A stretch of DNA of 64,000 bases, from assembly GCF_902167145.1 (NCBI RefSeq), contig NC_050096.1:77186683-77250682 (forward strand), in the 5' to 3' direction. The stretch is from Zea mays (lineage: Eukaryota; Streptophyta; Magnoliopsida; Poales; Poaceae). Numbering within the stretch: the first letter of the stretch is position 1; each line of letters starts with the position of its first letter. The notes beneath the pieces were generated by a model that was given only the letters and a program-made list of their open reading frames with translations, searched no databases and was not told the origin of the DNA. The position numbers were made by a program, and so were the translations under genes. This document shows positions 34,601 through 46,275 of the stretch, in pieces.

Positions 34601-35744
34601 TTTTTTCCCCAGGTCTATCATTAATTTTGGAGGATTTGGAGGGTCTGTACTTGATGTTGTCGAGTCGTTTGGTCCCAACAAATGTCTTGAGAATACTTTC
34701 ATGCAGGGATTTATCGACTGTATTCGTCAGGATGATGTATTATACAATCCAGATTCTGTAATCAACACTCTTATACTGAACGTCAACGTTGGGGTAATTG
34801 TTTCTCCACAACTTTGTATCTTATTGCAACTCTTACTTTATAAATATATAATACCAATCAAGTTATTTTATTTTTCTAGACCGTTTTGAATATTGAGGAG
34901 TTTGAACAACACAGTTCAAATCCACAGCCCTTCACAACAACACTTCTTAAAGAACATCTTGAACCGACCCTACCTTCAGATGATGTTCTAAACCAGATTA
35001 AATTGGTGAGTTCTAATCAGTTTCATTTGTACAAATGTTATAGTGTACTTTTGGTTACTAGTTTTTTGTTGTATTAGTTTTAATGTTTCATATGCATAGT
35101 ATAATTCATTCATAATTTTAACATATATATTTAACAGATCCTGGTTCCTATGCTACGACGAGGCCACTGGACCCTTTATGCAATCAATTTTGAACGTCGT
35201 CGCATAGACATCTTAGATTCAAACCCTTATGGTACATTGCTTGGAGGCACTACATGGAAACAAATTCATAATGATCAAATGATGATAAATGGAACGAAGA
35301 TACCTTGGTCCAGACTCATAATGAGAAGACTTAGCATAGCCTTACATGAAGCTCGACCTGAGTCAACTGTACCAAAGTTTGGCAACTACAAGATTGGGCT
35401 TCTTCCCAACTGTCCAACCATGACACCAGGGTCAAATGATTGTGGTTTTTTTGTTGCAAACTTCCTCCGATACTACGATTTTGATGATGGTGACTTATCA
35501 GAATTTTATACTCCGGTATGTCACTAAATTAGTTTTCTATTCTTGCATATATTACTCCTTCATATTTTATTCTACCATATAATTGATATTATGGCTATTT
35601 CAGGATGAACCATTGGACCAACGTGCCTTTGTTCTGCATTACCTTACGTTTCATCGCAACAACATGGTTGCCTCCCTTCCTGCAGAACTGCTGCCTTTCA
35701 AGTATTCTCCAAGGAGGCGCCGCTGTTTGAAAGCCAAGACTTAG
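31670..35744 (+). CDS. Ulp1-like cysteine protease gene of the MULE (multi-exon)
   Basis: A likely noncoding first exon ends at 30488 (CAG|GTAATC), with an acceptor at 31650. Coding starts at ATG 31670; exon 31670-32098 is basic and Ser/Pro-rich with KR-rich stretches (nuclear). Exon 32325-32951 has the conserved N-terminal region of plant transposon Ulp1 proteins (VIVSSWIMSDRQRDAVARLG; LILGLPCAGG). Further exons lie near 33046-33203, 33288-33593, 34418-34540 and 34613-34795. The protease exon, 35140-35516, shows His in RGHWTLY, Asp in RIDILDSN and Cys in PGSNDCGFF. The Gln usual before the Cys block is not obvious (TMTPGSNDCG). The last exon ends at TAG 35742-35744. The join at 33203/33288 does not keep frame as I read it, so a small indel or another splice site is possible. 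Role: de-SUMOylation-like proteolysis in the nucleus; the role in transposition is unknown. Confidence 0.7.
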
Positions 35745-36466
35745 ATAGAATACCTGATCATGATTCCCTGTGGGATGAACAAAACTGTTTATGTTACTTG
35801 TTAAGTCACTTATGTCAGGCCTCTCATAATGTGTTTTGATACTCTGTGTGCCACTTATGTTCAATGTGGCTAATGTCTATGCTACTTCGCAACAGCTTTT
35901 ATCTTAAGTGTGTCAAACATAATTGTTACCAGCATGACTATTTATGTTATCTGTTAACAAATTCTATGTTAGTTCATCTCCAGTTGTGAGTTGCTTAATC
36001 TTTTTGCTTCCAAGGTTTGGCTATTTTGTATTATCATATTGTTTCAATATTCAAGTTTTATGCATAATATATACTTCATTATTTTATATACACTCGGTTC
36101 ATCTTTTTTACATTTTTTACGCAAATTATGCTAATCTCCACAAGTGTTTATGCTATATCATGTTTGATGTATTTGAAGTGTGAAACCGACGTATGCATTC
36201 CATTCGATTATTATTGTTAAGTGTATACAGTTTTATATAACATTAATGTACAGACCTTCTGATTGCTAAACGTTGCCAATTTGTTGTGCATATTCAGTTA
36301 CATAAATTGTGTGCTTGACTATATTTACGCAGCATTTAATAGTCTCATATCTACGCATTATATAACCCTTTAAAGGTAACTACTGAATTTCGAACAAAAT
36401 AAAGCATAAGTCATTGTGATATTACAAGTTTCTTCTAAATCGACCACTCGTTAGTCACACTTCAAA

Positions 36467-39400
36467 TTATTCGCCCAAATCCATATGCTCATCGGCTTCT
36501 TCATTTTCCACTTCTTCATCAACACGATGTTTTTTTGCAGTCGATGTTTCATTCCACTGTGGAGCAGTTGTTTTATTGTTTAGTCTTGATCCAGCTGGCC
36601 GTCCTCTCTTTCGATTAGACAGTTTTGCTAGCCTTGCCCTGTTCTCTTCCACAGACAGACATGTTCTACTGTTATGCCCATCTGCTATTCCACACAAATG
36701 GCATCTCCTATTCTTCTTTTTCTCTCCTTTCGCACCTAGTCTCATAATCCTTTCTTCTGAATTTTTTATTGTCCGTCCCTTTGGTCTTGCGCGATCCGGC
36801 ATACTCAGATTTATAACATCCACATTAAAATTCAACCTCTGCACAATAATAGACGTTACTATTTAGTATATGCATACTTACATATATTTATACCAATCAT
36901 TAAAATCATTTAGCAATGCTCACCTTTTTAGCTTCTGACGATGCAGCAATATTTTCCAATTGTTCATGTGCTACGTGATACGGAGAACTTGTATCACCAA
37001 CCTCATGTGGAAATCTTATGTTGTCCTCCTTTAAAGCCCAACCCACATACATCAACATTTACATGCAGCATAAAATTATATTTTCAATTTAGACAAATAA
37101 ACAATATTATTTTAATATGTACCTGGTTACCAGTAGTTATTATTGTTAATGCATGTTCACATCCAGTCCTGGTGTTATGCGAATCCTACAAAATATTATT
37201 TGCTTATTACATTCATATTATATATTCATTATATATACTACTTCATGCAAGCTTATATATATATATCTTTTACATACCTTATCATGACATGTAACTGTAT
37301 TGTCATATTCCATCCCATCGCTAGCATTACTTTTATTCAACTCTTCTCCCTGGTACAAAATAACACGTTACTTATGCATAATTTATATTACAAATAGTAT
37401 AACAATAAAACATCTGCAATAATATTACCTTGTCTTCCTCATTATCACTAACATCTGTTGACTCATTACATCCAATATCTGGCTCCAAACGGCTTAGAAC
37501 GACATCGAGCTCATCCAACACATCCATCGCCTTATTGTACCCTGCTTTTGACATACACGCCTGACGAACTACTTTCATAGTTTTCGTTAACAACATTTTC
37601 TGTCTGTATGATTTAGTAACTCCATCCTTCCCCCTGAAGCTCTTATCAATTCTTTCAAACGGAACATCTTTTCTTGATGAGACAGTGTACCTTTGCAATA
37701 TATACTTTGAAGGTATCTTTTCAACTTGAAGATGCATGAAGGCTCTTAAAAGATGAACACACAATAGACCTGAAAACATGATAACGACCCATTATTTCAA
37801 AAATATACATTAATTGTGCTTCAATCATCAAATTATATAGTAAGCATATTTATTATGCTAACCAACATAATACGTACAAACCTGTATGTTCCCACTGTTT
37901 GCACTCGCATGTATACTCCCCAGCTTCTACGTCTGCTGATATTTTGAATTGATGTTGTCCCCACACAATTTTATTAGACCGTTTTGTATGCTGTACGATC
38001 CATTCATTATCACATCCGTCTGGGTCCTTTAATATTTTGTATGCAGTGGCGTATTTCATTGATTCCTCGAATCTATTCATAACAGCTCTGGTGTATGCTC
38101 TAGAGACTCTCACTTCGAACCTATATAATGTATCTGTTGTCCTTGGTCCCTATAACACATTATTATCATAATTAAACAACTTAATTACATAATTATATAC
38201 AAACCATTAATGCTAACAAGCACGACATACCTTGCTCACCAATGCCTCCTTTGATTCTTTCATTTTCCTGCTGTGCAACATTTTCATCATTTGTTTAGCG
38301 AACTCATGCAGTGGGGTGTTCGCATCTACATGTGATTGCTTCACTAATCTGTTCATGCTCTCACTTCGTTGTGTAGATACCATTACCCCACAGAAGTCAT
38401 TTTTAAAAAATGCAGGTATCCATTCTTTTCTTATTTCATATAATTTGCGTAGAGTTATATCTTCATGAAGATTGAACTCCTCTAGCATCATTTCCCAGGC
38501 ACATTCAAACTCATGAGGAGTTAATGGATGATGTATAATAGACTGGAATGTTGTTTTAAAATCCTTAACATCAAACCTGGCATATATCTCATTCAGGAAT
38601 GGCATAAATCTGTTCTGTACATGCCATAAGCACAGTCTGTGAACTGTTTCTGGAAAAACAGATCTCAGAGCAATTGGCATTGCAGGATCTTGATCTGTAA
38701 TTGTTCACAAATTATTCAGTTATTTTCACCATAAATTAATTCATTGTTTTACATAACAAATTTATATATCACATACCTGTAAGCATAACTCTTGGACCCT
38801 CGCCTCCCATACATGTTTTGAATGAATTGAAAGCCCATTCAAAAGTCTGTACTGTTTCATCTCCCAACAAAACAAATCCAAACACTGTACACTGCAGGTG
38901 GCTGTTAGCTCCAACAAACATGCCCAGTGGTTTATCATATATATTTGTCTTGTGTGTTGTATCAAATGTCACAGCATCACCATAATCTGCGTATTCCCCC
39001 TGCATGCTTGCGTGTGACCAAAAAATACTAACTATTTTCCCATCATCGTCTAGCTGGAAATCACAAAAAAATTGTGCATTCTGTTTTTTGCATTCTCTAA
39101 AGAAAGCCAAAAGTTTGGCTACATCATTTGAGCAATTTTCTCTTCTCCTGGCTGCCCTCCTACATTTGTTTGAACAACAAATTGTTACACATACATTTAC
39201 TATAGTAAAATTTCTGTCTATTGATATATACACATGTAACAAAAAAGTATTGCTTACATATTTTTCAGATCTTGAGCAGTTACCGGTACGTTCTCCGGCC
39301 CATCATGCATTTCTGATATGAAATCAACTATGCAATGCTGCGGCACTCGGCTATCATGCATTGCACCCACAAAATTTATGTACTCAGCATCCCTAATTTT

Positions 39401-40063
39401 GTTGCAACGTAAATGTTGTTTTTCTGCTTCGTCAGTTATGAACTCATGGTTATGCTCCAAGTTTACCAGTTCAATTTTTGTAGCTACAACCATTTTTTGT
39501 TCATCATCATATATTTTTTTTAATTTTATTCCAGCTTTGCATTGTGTACGCCCCGAAGATCTATTCCTCATCCTAGGTGTATCATTTGATTTTGCTGCAC
39601 TTTTACCTTCACGTGAACAATTTATCCACTTACTGAATGTCTTCTCTCTGTATTTCTTCAGTGGAAATCCAACTTCATATGCATACCTTTTATAGAATTT
39701 ATATGCATCATCTACATCCTTGAAAGTCATCCCTACCGTAGGCACTATAGTTGGATCAATGTTTTTTTCCTGCTATTTCAGTGTCATTGTTGTTTGTACC
39801 ATTGAATATGTTCACAACAATATAATCAATCGATAATCAAATACAGCGACTGGACTTACATGCGAACGCAGTATCTGTGGCGTATCCATCTCCCTGGAGC
39901 TAATATTGGACATAGGAGGTCGAACCCTTTGTTCTCCTTCTTCCCCTATGCTCATCTCGGCGACATCAGGACCCATTAGAGCAGGCGGTGGTGTCACCAA
40001 TGAGTTACCCCGAACGCCATCTCCTTCCATCGCCGGCGACCCTCCAGAGCCGGCCATCTCCAA
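36467..40063 (-). CDS. FAR1/FHY3-like MULE transposase (multi-exon)
   Basis: First exon 40063-39856 (MEMAGSGG...). Exon 39775-39255 holds the FAR1 DNA-binding domain (GMTFKDVDDAYKFYKRYA; Cys at NCSREG; LEHNHEF). Exon 39160-38776 starts the MULE domain with the first Asp in AVTFDTTHKTN. Exon 38690-38222 gives the second Asp region (LT-DQDPAM at its start, LCLWHVQNRF) and STQRSESMN with the Glu. SWIM zinc finger: YTCECKQWEHTG in the exon ending near 37884, completed after splicing by LLCVHLL at ~37768. The final exon, 36840-36467, has a zinc knuckle CHLCGIADGHNSRTC and an acidic tail. I see no stop in any coding exon and the DDE and SWIM residues are present, so it could encode an active transposase. 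It converges on the Ulp1-like gene, with ~720 bases between stop codons. Confidence 0.82.
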
Positions 40064-40521
40064 CTCTGATATGTTATGCAGGCTTAGTGGTCATTGTTCT
40101 GAATGAAAGTAAATCTCGTATACTACTAAAGTAACCGCATCCACGTTTACAGGGTCTCCCCACTATTTCCGAAAACCGCCCCGATATTATGGCGACGTCT
40201 TTGTCAAACTAAATTTCATAATATAAAATTTACGCACAACGAACCAATGTTTTACGCCGTTCGGTATATAATGTTTATGCATCTATTATGCCGATTCGGT
40301 TTTACAACCTTCTGCACATTACTTACCATGCAAGATCCATAATTTACTCGCCCACGTATCCACATAATCACGTTTGCATGTGGCATATATTCCCTTTAAT
40401 TCCGCGCAATTCCATTACCATGCAAACAACCGCGTCACGGCGCCGTCTAACCTGCATGCCGCCTCTCAGCCCCACGTTAAAACACAGGCGCGCCTGTAGC
40501 ATCCGCCAGACCGAGAACCGA

Positions 40522-40556
40522 CCTGGGCTTCCTTTAATATCCGAAGCCCTAGGCTC
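40522..40556 (-). repeat. right hairpin terminus of the MULE
   Basis: Inverted match of the left terminus, also self-complementary (GGGCTTCC/GAAGCCC). A short linker (40557-40570) and a TA tract follow outside. Confidence 0.78.
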
Positions 40557-40570
40557 CCGTTATACCTGCC

Positions 40571-40588
40571 CTATATATATATATATAT
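40571..40588. repeat. TA microsatellite right of the MULE
   Basis: About nine TA units lie between the MULE terminus and a second, related terminus. Confidence 0.95.
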
Positions 40589-40672
40589 AAGCTTTGGGCT
40601 TACAATAGCTAGAGGAAGCCTAGACCAAACGTGCCATCCGATTGAGCCGGATCAGGTCTGGGCTGAAAGCTC
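40588..40672 (+). mobile_element. terminus of a second TA-flanked element (left end, body to the right)
   Basis: AGCTTTGGGCTTACAATAGC, AGAGGAAGCCTAG and GTGCCATCCGATTGAGCCG then CAGGTCTGGGCTG follow the same order as 29277-29190 on the other strand. The body to the right is not recognised as a gene and its other end was not found. Confidence 0.6.
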
Positions 40673-41281
40673 TCTTGTGGTTTTTGGTGTTTGGATGACA
40701 ACTCAATTAAAGGACTAACAAGTGTGCTAAGTGTTGAACAGGTGCTTAATGCAAAGCTAACAGGGTTCAACACAAGTGAACAAGTGTGATGGTCCAAAGA
40801 CTGGATTATCTATAGATAATGGACATCACATGTAAGATGGACATTGCTTAAGTGAGACTCGGTGTGCGTAACCCATAGACAACCGATCAAGCCAAGGATA
40901 GAGGCAAGAAGAGCTTCGAGTTACCGAGTGCACGGGAGAAGGTCAAGGAGACTAGGAACCCAAAGCCAGGGGTGAAGAAGAAGACTTGCAAAGTCAAGGT
41001 TGCTCGAGTTAAGAAGAGTTATGGTGCATCAAGGATCACTACATAAGGACATGACTTACAACCAATGAGGTACACTCCACCAAGTTATTTTTACTACATA
41101 GTTAATGTAAATTATACACCTATAGCTGTTAATAATAATAAATTTTAGACCACTGATTTAGCGTACACTACAATTTAGTATAGTCTATTCCAATTATTTT
41201 ACCTGTTTCATACATGCCCATATTTTCAACCTAACTACTAATACTGTCAACTATACATTCATATTCTGACATACACACAAA
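40673..41281. other. dispersed-repeat-like DNA, nothing coding
   Basis: The first part (near 40676-41050) has the look of a retrotransposon LTR fragment in grasses (TTGTGGTTTTTGGTGTTTGGATGACAAC-type start), but no ends or domains are seen. The rest is AT-rich. Confidence 0.4.
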
Positions 41282-41748
41282 TCTACTACTACTACTATAA
41301 TGTTGTAACTATATGAAATTTATCTTCACCACTTTTCCTTGTCTGTCTCGCATTCACTTCAATATAAATGCCAATCATTATGCTGATAAAGATTATGCGG
41401 CCGCAGACATGTTCAACTAATATCTATTTTCATATATTTGCCAATGATAATATTTGTTGTTTTGAAAATTTGTTTACCATGGAGATTACTAATTATAGAC
41501 TGTTAGAATTTAAGTTCGTTTATATCCTTTCTCCATGTAAACTATCCTAGAATAAAAATTTATATCACGCGTATGAAGTGCTGTTTGTTTTTTTCTTTTT
41601 TGAAAATTGGTGTCGTGCTTTTTTTAATGAAGCAATTTTACTGCAGGTTGTCGATTTGGAGCCTTTTTAGTGTCAGATGGTCTGTCTCTATATCTCTATT
41701 CATTTCACTGCAGCGCTGTCTGAGGTGCGTGGTCAAGTCGAGGCGAAG

Positions 41749-41778
41749 ATGAGCAAGGAGGACGTGCTCAAGGTGCAG
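41749..41778 (+). pseudogene. captured first exon of a HIPP (heavy-metal-associated isoprenylated protein) gene
   Basis: MSKEDVLKVQ is followed by a GTGAGT donor. Plant HIPP genes commonly begin MSKEE-LK-Q and splice before the metal-binding domain. The next exon (the CDGC motif) is not seen on either side of the retrotransposon, so only the first exon, part of the leader and the start of the intron are present. Confidence 0.6.
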
Positions 41779-41930
41779 GTGAGTTCGCTCCACTCTTCTT
41801 CTTCTTCTTGCCGATCGACCCAACCACCGCACTCCACCTACACACAAGCACATGTTCATTGTTTTTGCTGATTTCAACATAGTACTGCTCAGTGGTGGAT
41901 CCAGGATGAGATGCAAGGAGGGGCTACTAG

Positions 41931-44862
41931 TGTCACACCCGGTTTTAGAAGGTAAACCGAATGCGAACCATGTACGTGCCAGGATCAGTTATTCACGTAC
42001 ACAGCAGTTACATAACATGGACATCATCACACAGTGCTCAAAATAGTATTAAAAGGGAAATAATAGTCGATTACATCATGCGTCTGAGACGTCCATATAG
42101 TCCTTACAATAAATCAAAGTGCGAAAACGAAACGTAGATAACCGCGGCCTTCACAGGCAGCCGACTGGGGGTTGCCGCTAACCCACACCTAGAACTCGTC
42201 GTAGTCCTGGAACTCCTGGAAGTCTCCTTCCACAGCTTCATCTTCTCCTGAGCAGTGGTTGCAATGCTGACAACCTGGGGGGGGGGGGGTTGGTGTGTAG
42301 AGCAAGGGTGAGTACACATCAACATACTCAGCAAGTATCCTGTTTGGCTGTAGTAGACTAGCTTTATGTGGGGATAAGTCAAGCAGTTGCTTTTAGTTGG
42401 TCAGATTATTATTTACTAATAGAAAGCCAGGTTTTAGCATTAACCCAAGTTATTAGCCCGATGTACCCTTTCCAAACGGAAAGAATACCGCTTACCAGCA
42501 CCATAGTCATCACCAAAACCATCAGTCTCATTGTCACCTGTAAACCAAAATGTCTCTGATCAAGTACCACTAATCATTGGAGCTCCCTTGGCCGCTCATA
42601 ACCGCGAGCACGGCTGATATATCAGTTTTCAAACACTCTGCAGAGGTTGTGCACTTTACCCACAAGCCGTGATTCCCTCTCTGCCCGGAGAGAGCTACTC
42701 CCCATTGACCACTACCTAGGTGGTCCAGCAGGGCATCACTACGTAGCCTTTACAAAGATTCCCCGGGGCTGTAGCCGCCCGTTAGGTTTCCTAAATGTAC
42801 CGCACTCCTCCCCAAGGGACAAATCAACCTTGGCAGAGCGAGCCGCATACACCGAGCCCCATTGACGGCACAACGGCTAAGCGAACTACACCCCGGTTCC
42901 TCTAATTACTCAGCTAAGGGCGTCCCACTCCACCCTCATGGTTGCACTGTTTTCCCGGGCAGTCATCCATAGAACAGGTCCTTATAGAGAGGCACTCGAG
43001 AAACCGCTCGAGCCCCCTTGAAGGTCACAAGTATAACATCTTAATAAAAGAGGGGAAAACAGTGTATCATAAATAATTCTCATCATGTTCATTGATTAGA
43101 GTGGAGCAATAGCATAAAGCTAACCAATAATAATCCGACCCAAGTAGGTAAACAAGGACATGGATAACAAAAGCTAGTCAATCCTTAGGTATAAATGTGT
43201 AATGCGGGAGGTGAATTAAAGAATGATTAGGACAGAGATAGGTCAAAGGACACTTGCCTCCACCAACCGACTGCTGCTCAGGGGCTTCTCCTGTGAGTTC
43301 TTCGGGCTCTCCAACCGGATCGTTCTCTATGCGATTGCAAGCATACATACATCCATCCATTCAAATTAGGAAACAAACAGTACACCATACAAGAGAACAA
43401 AATAAAGTAAATATGCATAGAATATCACATACGATGATGAATTTACCATGGTTAGAAAGAAATGAGAAAAGGTCTCGCGAGAGTTAAAGCTTATGCCCGA
43501 GACACACTACGGGTTGGTGAATATCTAGACGTCACGTGTTCTAGTTCCAATTGGTTCTAACAAAAGAATTAGCTACATGCACTAATGTAAACGTGACCAC
43601 TTTTAGTAGATTAACATTGAATAAGATAGACGATTAGCTATACAAATTAACTAACGTAACCAATTTCCAAATTTGGACTCCTATCTTATTAATATAAACA
43701 ACGTGATTAGCGCATATAGGATACGGGGGGTAGACGGGGCTAGGGGGTAGACGATCGTGTCGCGAGCACGACGAGCTACGCCAGAACGCTGTGCGAACAC
43801 GCGCGCGCGCAAAGTCACACTTAACGTGCTGCGAACGAGTCGCGCACGTGTCGGGGCCGTGCGCTGGCCGAGCTCGAGGCCGCGCGCCGAAGGCACGCTT
43901 GGCCGAGCTCGAGGCCACGCCGAGGGCCGACGCGACGCGAGCAAGGCACGGCGGGGCGAGGACACGGTCGGGCGAGGGCACGGCCGAGGCCGAGAGCGGG
44001 GGCGATCGGGCCGGGGTCGGGGCGGTTGAACCGGGGGGGCGAGCAGGGGGCGGGGGCCGCACCGGGGCCGAGCCGCCGGGGCCGCGCCGGGGGCCGGGGG
44101 CCGCGCGCCGGCGAGCAGGGGCGGGCGGGATCGCCGCCGCGGGCCGGGGAGGGGCGGGGGAGCGCCGCCGCGGGGCCGGGGAGGGGCGGGGTCGCGCCAC
44201 CGACGGGGGCGGGGGCGGGGTCGCCGCCGCAGCAGGGGACGGGCGGGGCCGGCCGCGCCGCCGGCGAGCGGGGAAGGGCAGGGGCGCGCGCGAGCAGGAA
44301 AAAAAGAGGGGCACGCGCGGGGGAGGAAGAAGAGGAGAGAGAGAGAGAAGAGAAGGGGAGGGGAGGTCACCTCGGGGTCCAAAATCCGGTGATCGCCGTC
44401 TCCAATTCCTAGGGCACCACGGGGAGAGAGAGGTGGAAGAGGGAGAGGGGAGGTTGCTGCGCGGGAGATCCAAATGAGAGGGAGAGAGAGAGGAGGGGGC
44501 GCATGGGGGGGGTGTGGGCGCCAGGGGCGCGCAGGGCCGGGCAGGGGCGGGCTGGGTTGGGCCGGGCCACTTCGCGGATCGAAAACCCACGACGTGCACG
44601 ACCACTAAACGGAATTAAATCGCGAATCGAAATCCGGAACGGAACGAGCCGAACACTCAACATCAGACAAAGAAATGTGCTTCGGCATGATGCAACACCC
44701 ATGATACTTAGGTTTTGGTTTATACATGACACAGACACCTGTCGCTATACTGGTTTGAAATTGGGTAGAAGGAGCAAAACGGGGAAAGAGAAAAGTGAGT
44801 AACGCCCGAATTTGGTGAGAGAAAAGAAGAAAAAATTCTACCCCCAAATTCAGGGCGTTACA
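41931..44862 (-). repeat. 3' LTR of chromovirus (2932 bp)
   Basis: Very GC-rich near 43700-44580; the large ORFs there are compositional. It has a 10-base G run near 42281 where the other LTR has a shorter one. Compared with the 5' LTR it has single-base changes such as 42150 G/A and 42249 T/C type differences and small indels near 44075-44095. Confidence 0.95.
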
Positions 44863-44880
44863 AACCTATCCCCCTTAAAA
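44863..44880 (-). other. polypurine tract of chromovirus
   Basis: The minus strand reads AAGGGGGATAGGTTTG directly before the TGTAACGCC start of the 3' LTR. Confidence 0.85.
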
Positions 44881-44898
44881 GAAGCTCGCCCTCGAGAT

Positions 44899-46275
44899 TC
44901 AGGGTTGGCTAGCAAAGAGCTCAGGGTATTTAGCCATCAGATCATCTTCACGCTCCCAGGTTGCTTCTTCCTCTGAATGGTGATTCCACCTGACTTTGCA
45001 CATTCTGATGGTCTTCCTTCGGGTGACTCTGTCTGCAACCTCAAGGATCTGCGCTGGCTTCTCAACGTAGGTCAAGTCCTCCTGGACTTCAAGACTTTCC
45101 ACTGGTAGCTGCTCTTCTGGCACACGCAAGCACTTCCTCAACTGAGACACATGAAAGACATCATGCACAGCAGACAAATTTTCTGGCAGATTGATCTGAT
45201 AGGCCACTTCTCCACGCTTTGCAAGAATTTGGTACGGACCAATATAGCGGGGTGCTAGCTTGCCTTTGACTCCGAATCTTCTGACTCCTCTGATCGGTGA
45301 CACTTTCAGATAGACGAAGTCTCCGACTTCGAAACTCAGCTCTCTTCTTCTTGTGTCTGCATAGCTTCGCTGCCTTGATTGCGCTATCTTCAGATTCTCT
45401 CGGACCATCTTGATGTTCTCTTCGGCTTCAAGCAAAATGTCTGGCCCGAACACTTGCTTTTCCCCAGGCTGATCCCATTGCAACGGAGTTCTACAACTCC
45501 TCCCATAGAGCGCTTGAAATGGTGACATCTTCAAACTGGCCTGGTAACTGTTGTTATAGGAGAATTCTGCATAAGGCAATCGCTTATCCCATCCGGACTG
45601 ATCTTGCAGCGCACAGGCTCTCAACATATCTTCGAGAATTTGATTGGTCCTTTTGGTCTGGCCATCTGTCTGCGGATGATAAGCTGAACTGAAATTCAGA
45701 TGTGTGCCCAAGGCTTCATGCAACTGCTGCCAGAAATGAGAGGTGAACTGCGTTCCTCTGTCTGACACTATCTTCTTTGGCACACCATTAAGACAAACGA
45801 TCCGAGATATATACAACTCTGCCAGTACTGCGCTGCTATAGTTGGTCTTGACAGGTATGAAGTGGGCTGACTTGGTCAAACGGTCCACTACTACCCAAAT
45901 AGAATCGTAGCCGGCTCGAGTGCGAGGCAATCCGACTATGAAATCCATACCGATTTCATCCCATTTCCACTGAGGAATCTGCAACGGTTGCAACAATCCA
46001 GCTGGTCTCTGGTGCTCTGCCTTAATTCTTCGACAACTATCGCACATAGCCACATGCTCTGCGATTTCCCTCTTCATTCCGTACCACCAGAATTTCTTCT
46101 TCAGATCCTGATACATCTTCTCACTACCAGGGTGAATCGAATAAGCAGTCTCATGAGCTTCCTTGAGAATCAACTCCCGAATGGATTGGACATTAGGAAC
46201 GCACAATCGGTCTTTGAACCATATCACACCTTCTGCATCTTTACGAAAATCTTTGCCTCTGCCATCTAGAATCAG
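44899..46275 (-). pseudogene. chromovirus integrase with C-terminal chromodomain
   Basis: Same frame as the RT region; open from the TGA at 46276-46278 down to the stop at 44899. The zinc region has HPGSEKMYQDL and CDSCRR. Core: Asp in GMDFIVGLPR and Asp in IVSDRGTQF. The third position reads GQTKRTNQ, with Lys (AAA, 45652-45654) where the catalytic Glu belongs. This G-to-A type change would abolish strand transfer. A GPY/F-type region (YIGPYQIL) is followed by a chromodomain (near 45090-44905: ILEVADRVTRRKTIRMCKVR, then EEATWERE). Chromodomains of this Tekay group lack some aromatic cage residues but can direct integration to heterochromatin. Confidence 0.92.

Larger units (their letters stand above)
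30131..40556. mobile_element. Mutator-like element (MULE) with Ulp1-like and FAR1-like genes, bounded by TA tracts
   Basis: The left terminus GAGCCCTGGGCTTCC...AAAGGAAGCCCAGG (30131-30165) matches in inverted orientation the right terminus CCTGGGCTTCCTTT...GAAGCCCTAGGCTC (40522-40556). Each terminus is itself a hairpin of GGGCTTCC/GGAAGCCC. TA tracts stand just outside both ends (30093-30118 and 40571-40588). No 8-11 base target duplication is seen at these borders. Inside are two convergent genes, a Ulp1-like protease (plus) and a FAR1-type MULE transposase (minus), with AT-rich introns. The coding exons are mostly open, so it may be autonomous or recently so. The combination resembles MULEs that carry Ulp1-like genes (Kaonashi-type), which often have weak terminal repeats. 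Confidence 0.75.

Noticed and set aside
30122..40565. Target-site duplication for the MULE
   Set aside because: The 9 bases at each border (ATATATTAA; CCGTTATAC) do not match; shifting the borders by a few bases gave no 8-11 base match.
41282..41300. TCTACTACTACTAC as Helitron 5' end
   Set aside because: It only partly fits the 5' consensus, lies in a CTA microsatellite, and its left flank does not match copy A of the duplication. Kept only as a weak boundary for the feature.
43634..44605. 323-codon minus ORF, Pro/Arg-rich, in the chromovirus 3' LTR (and its twin at 52864-53877)
   Set aside because: Extreme GC composition keeps several frames open on both strands; no domain, and it lies within an LTR.
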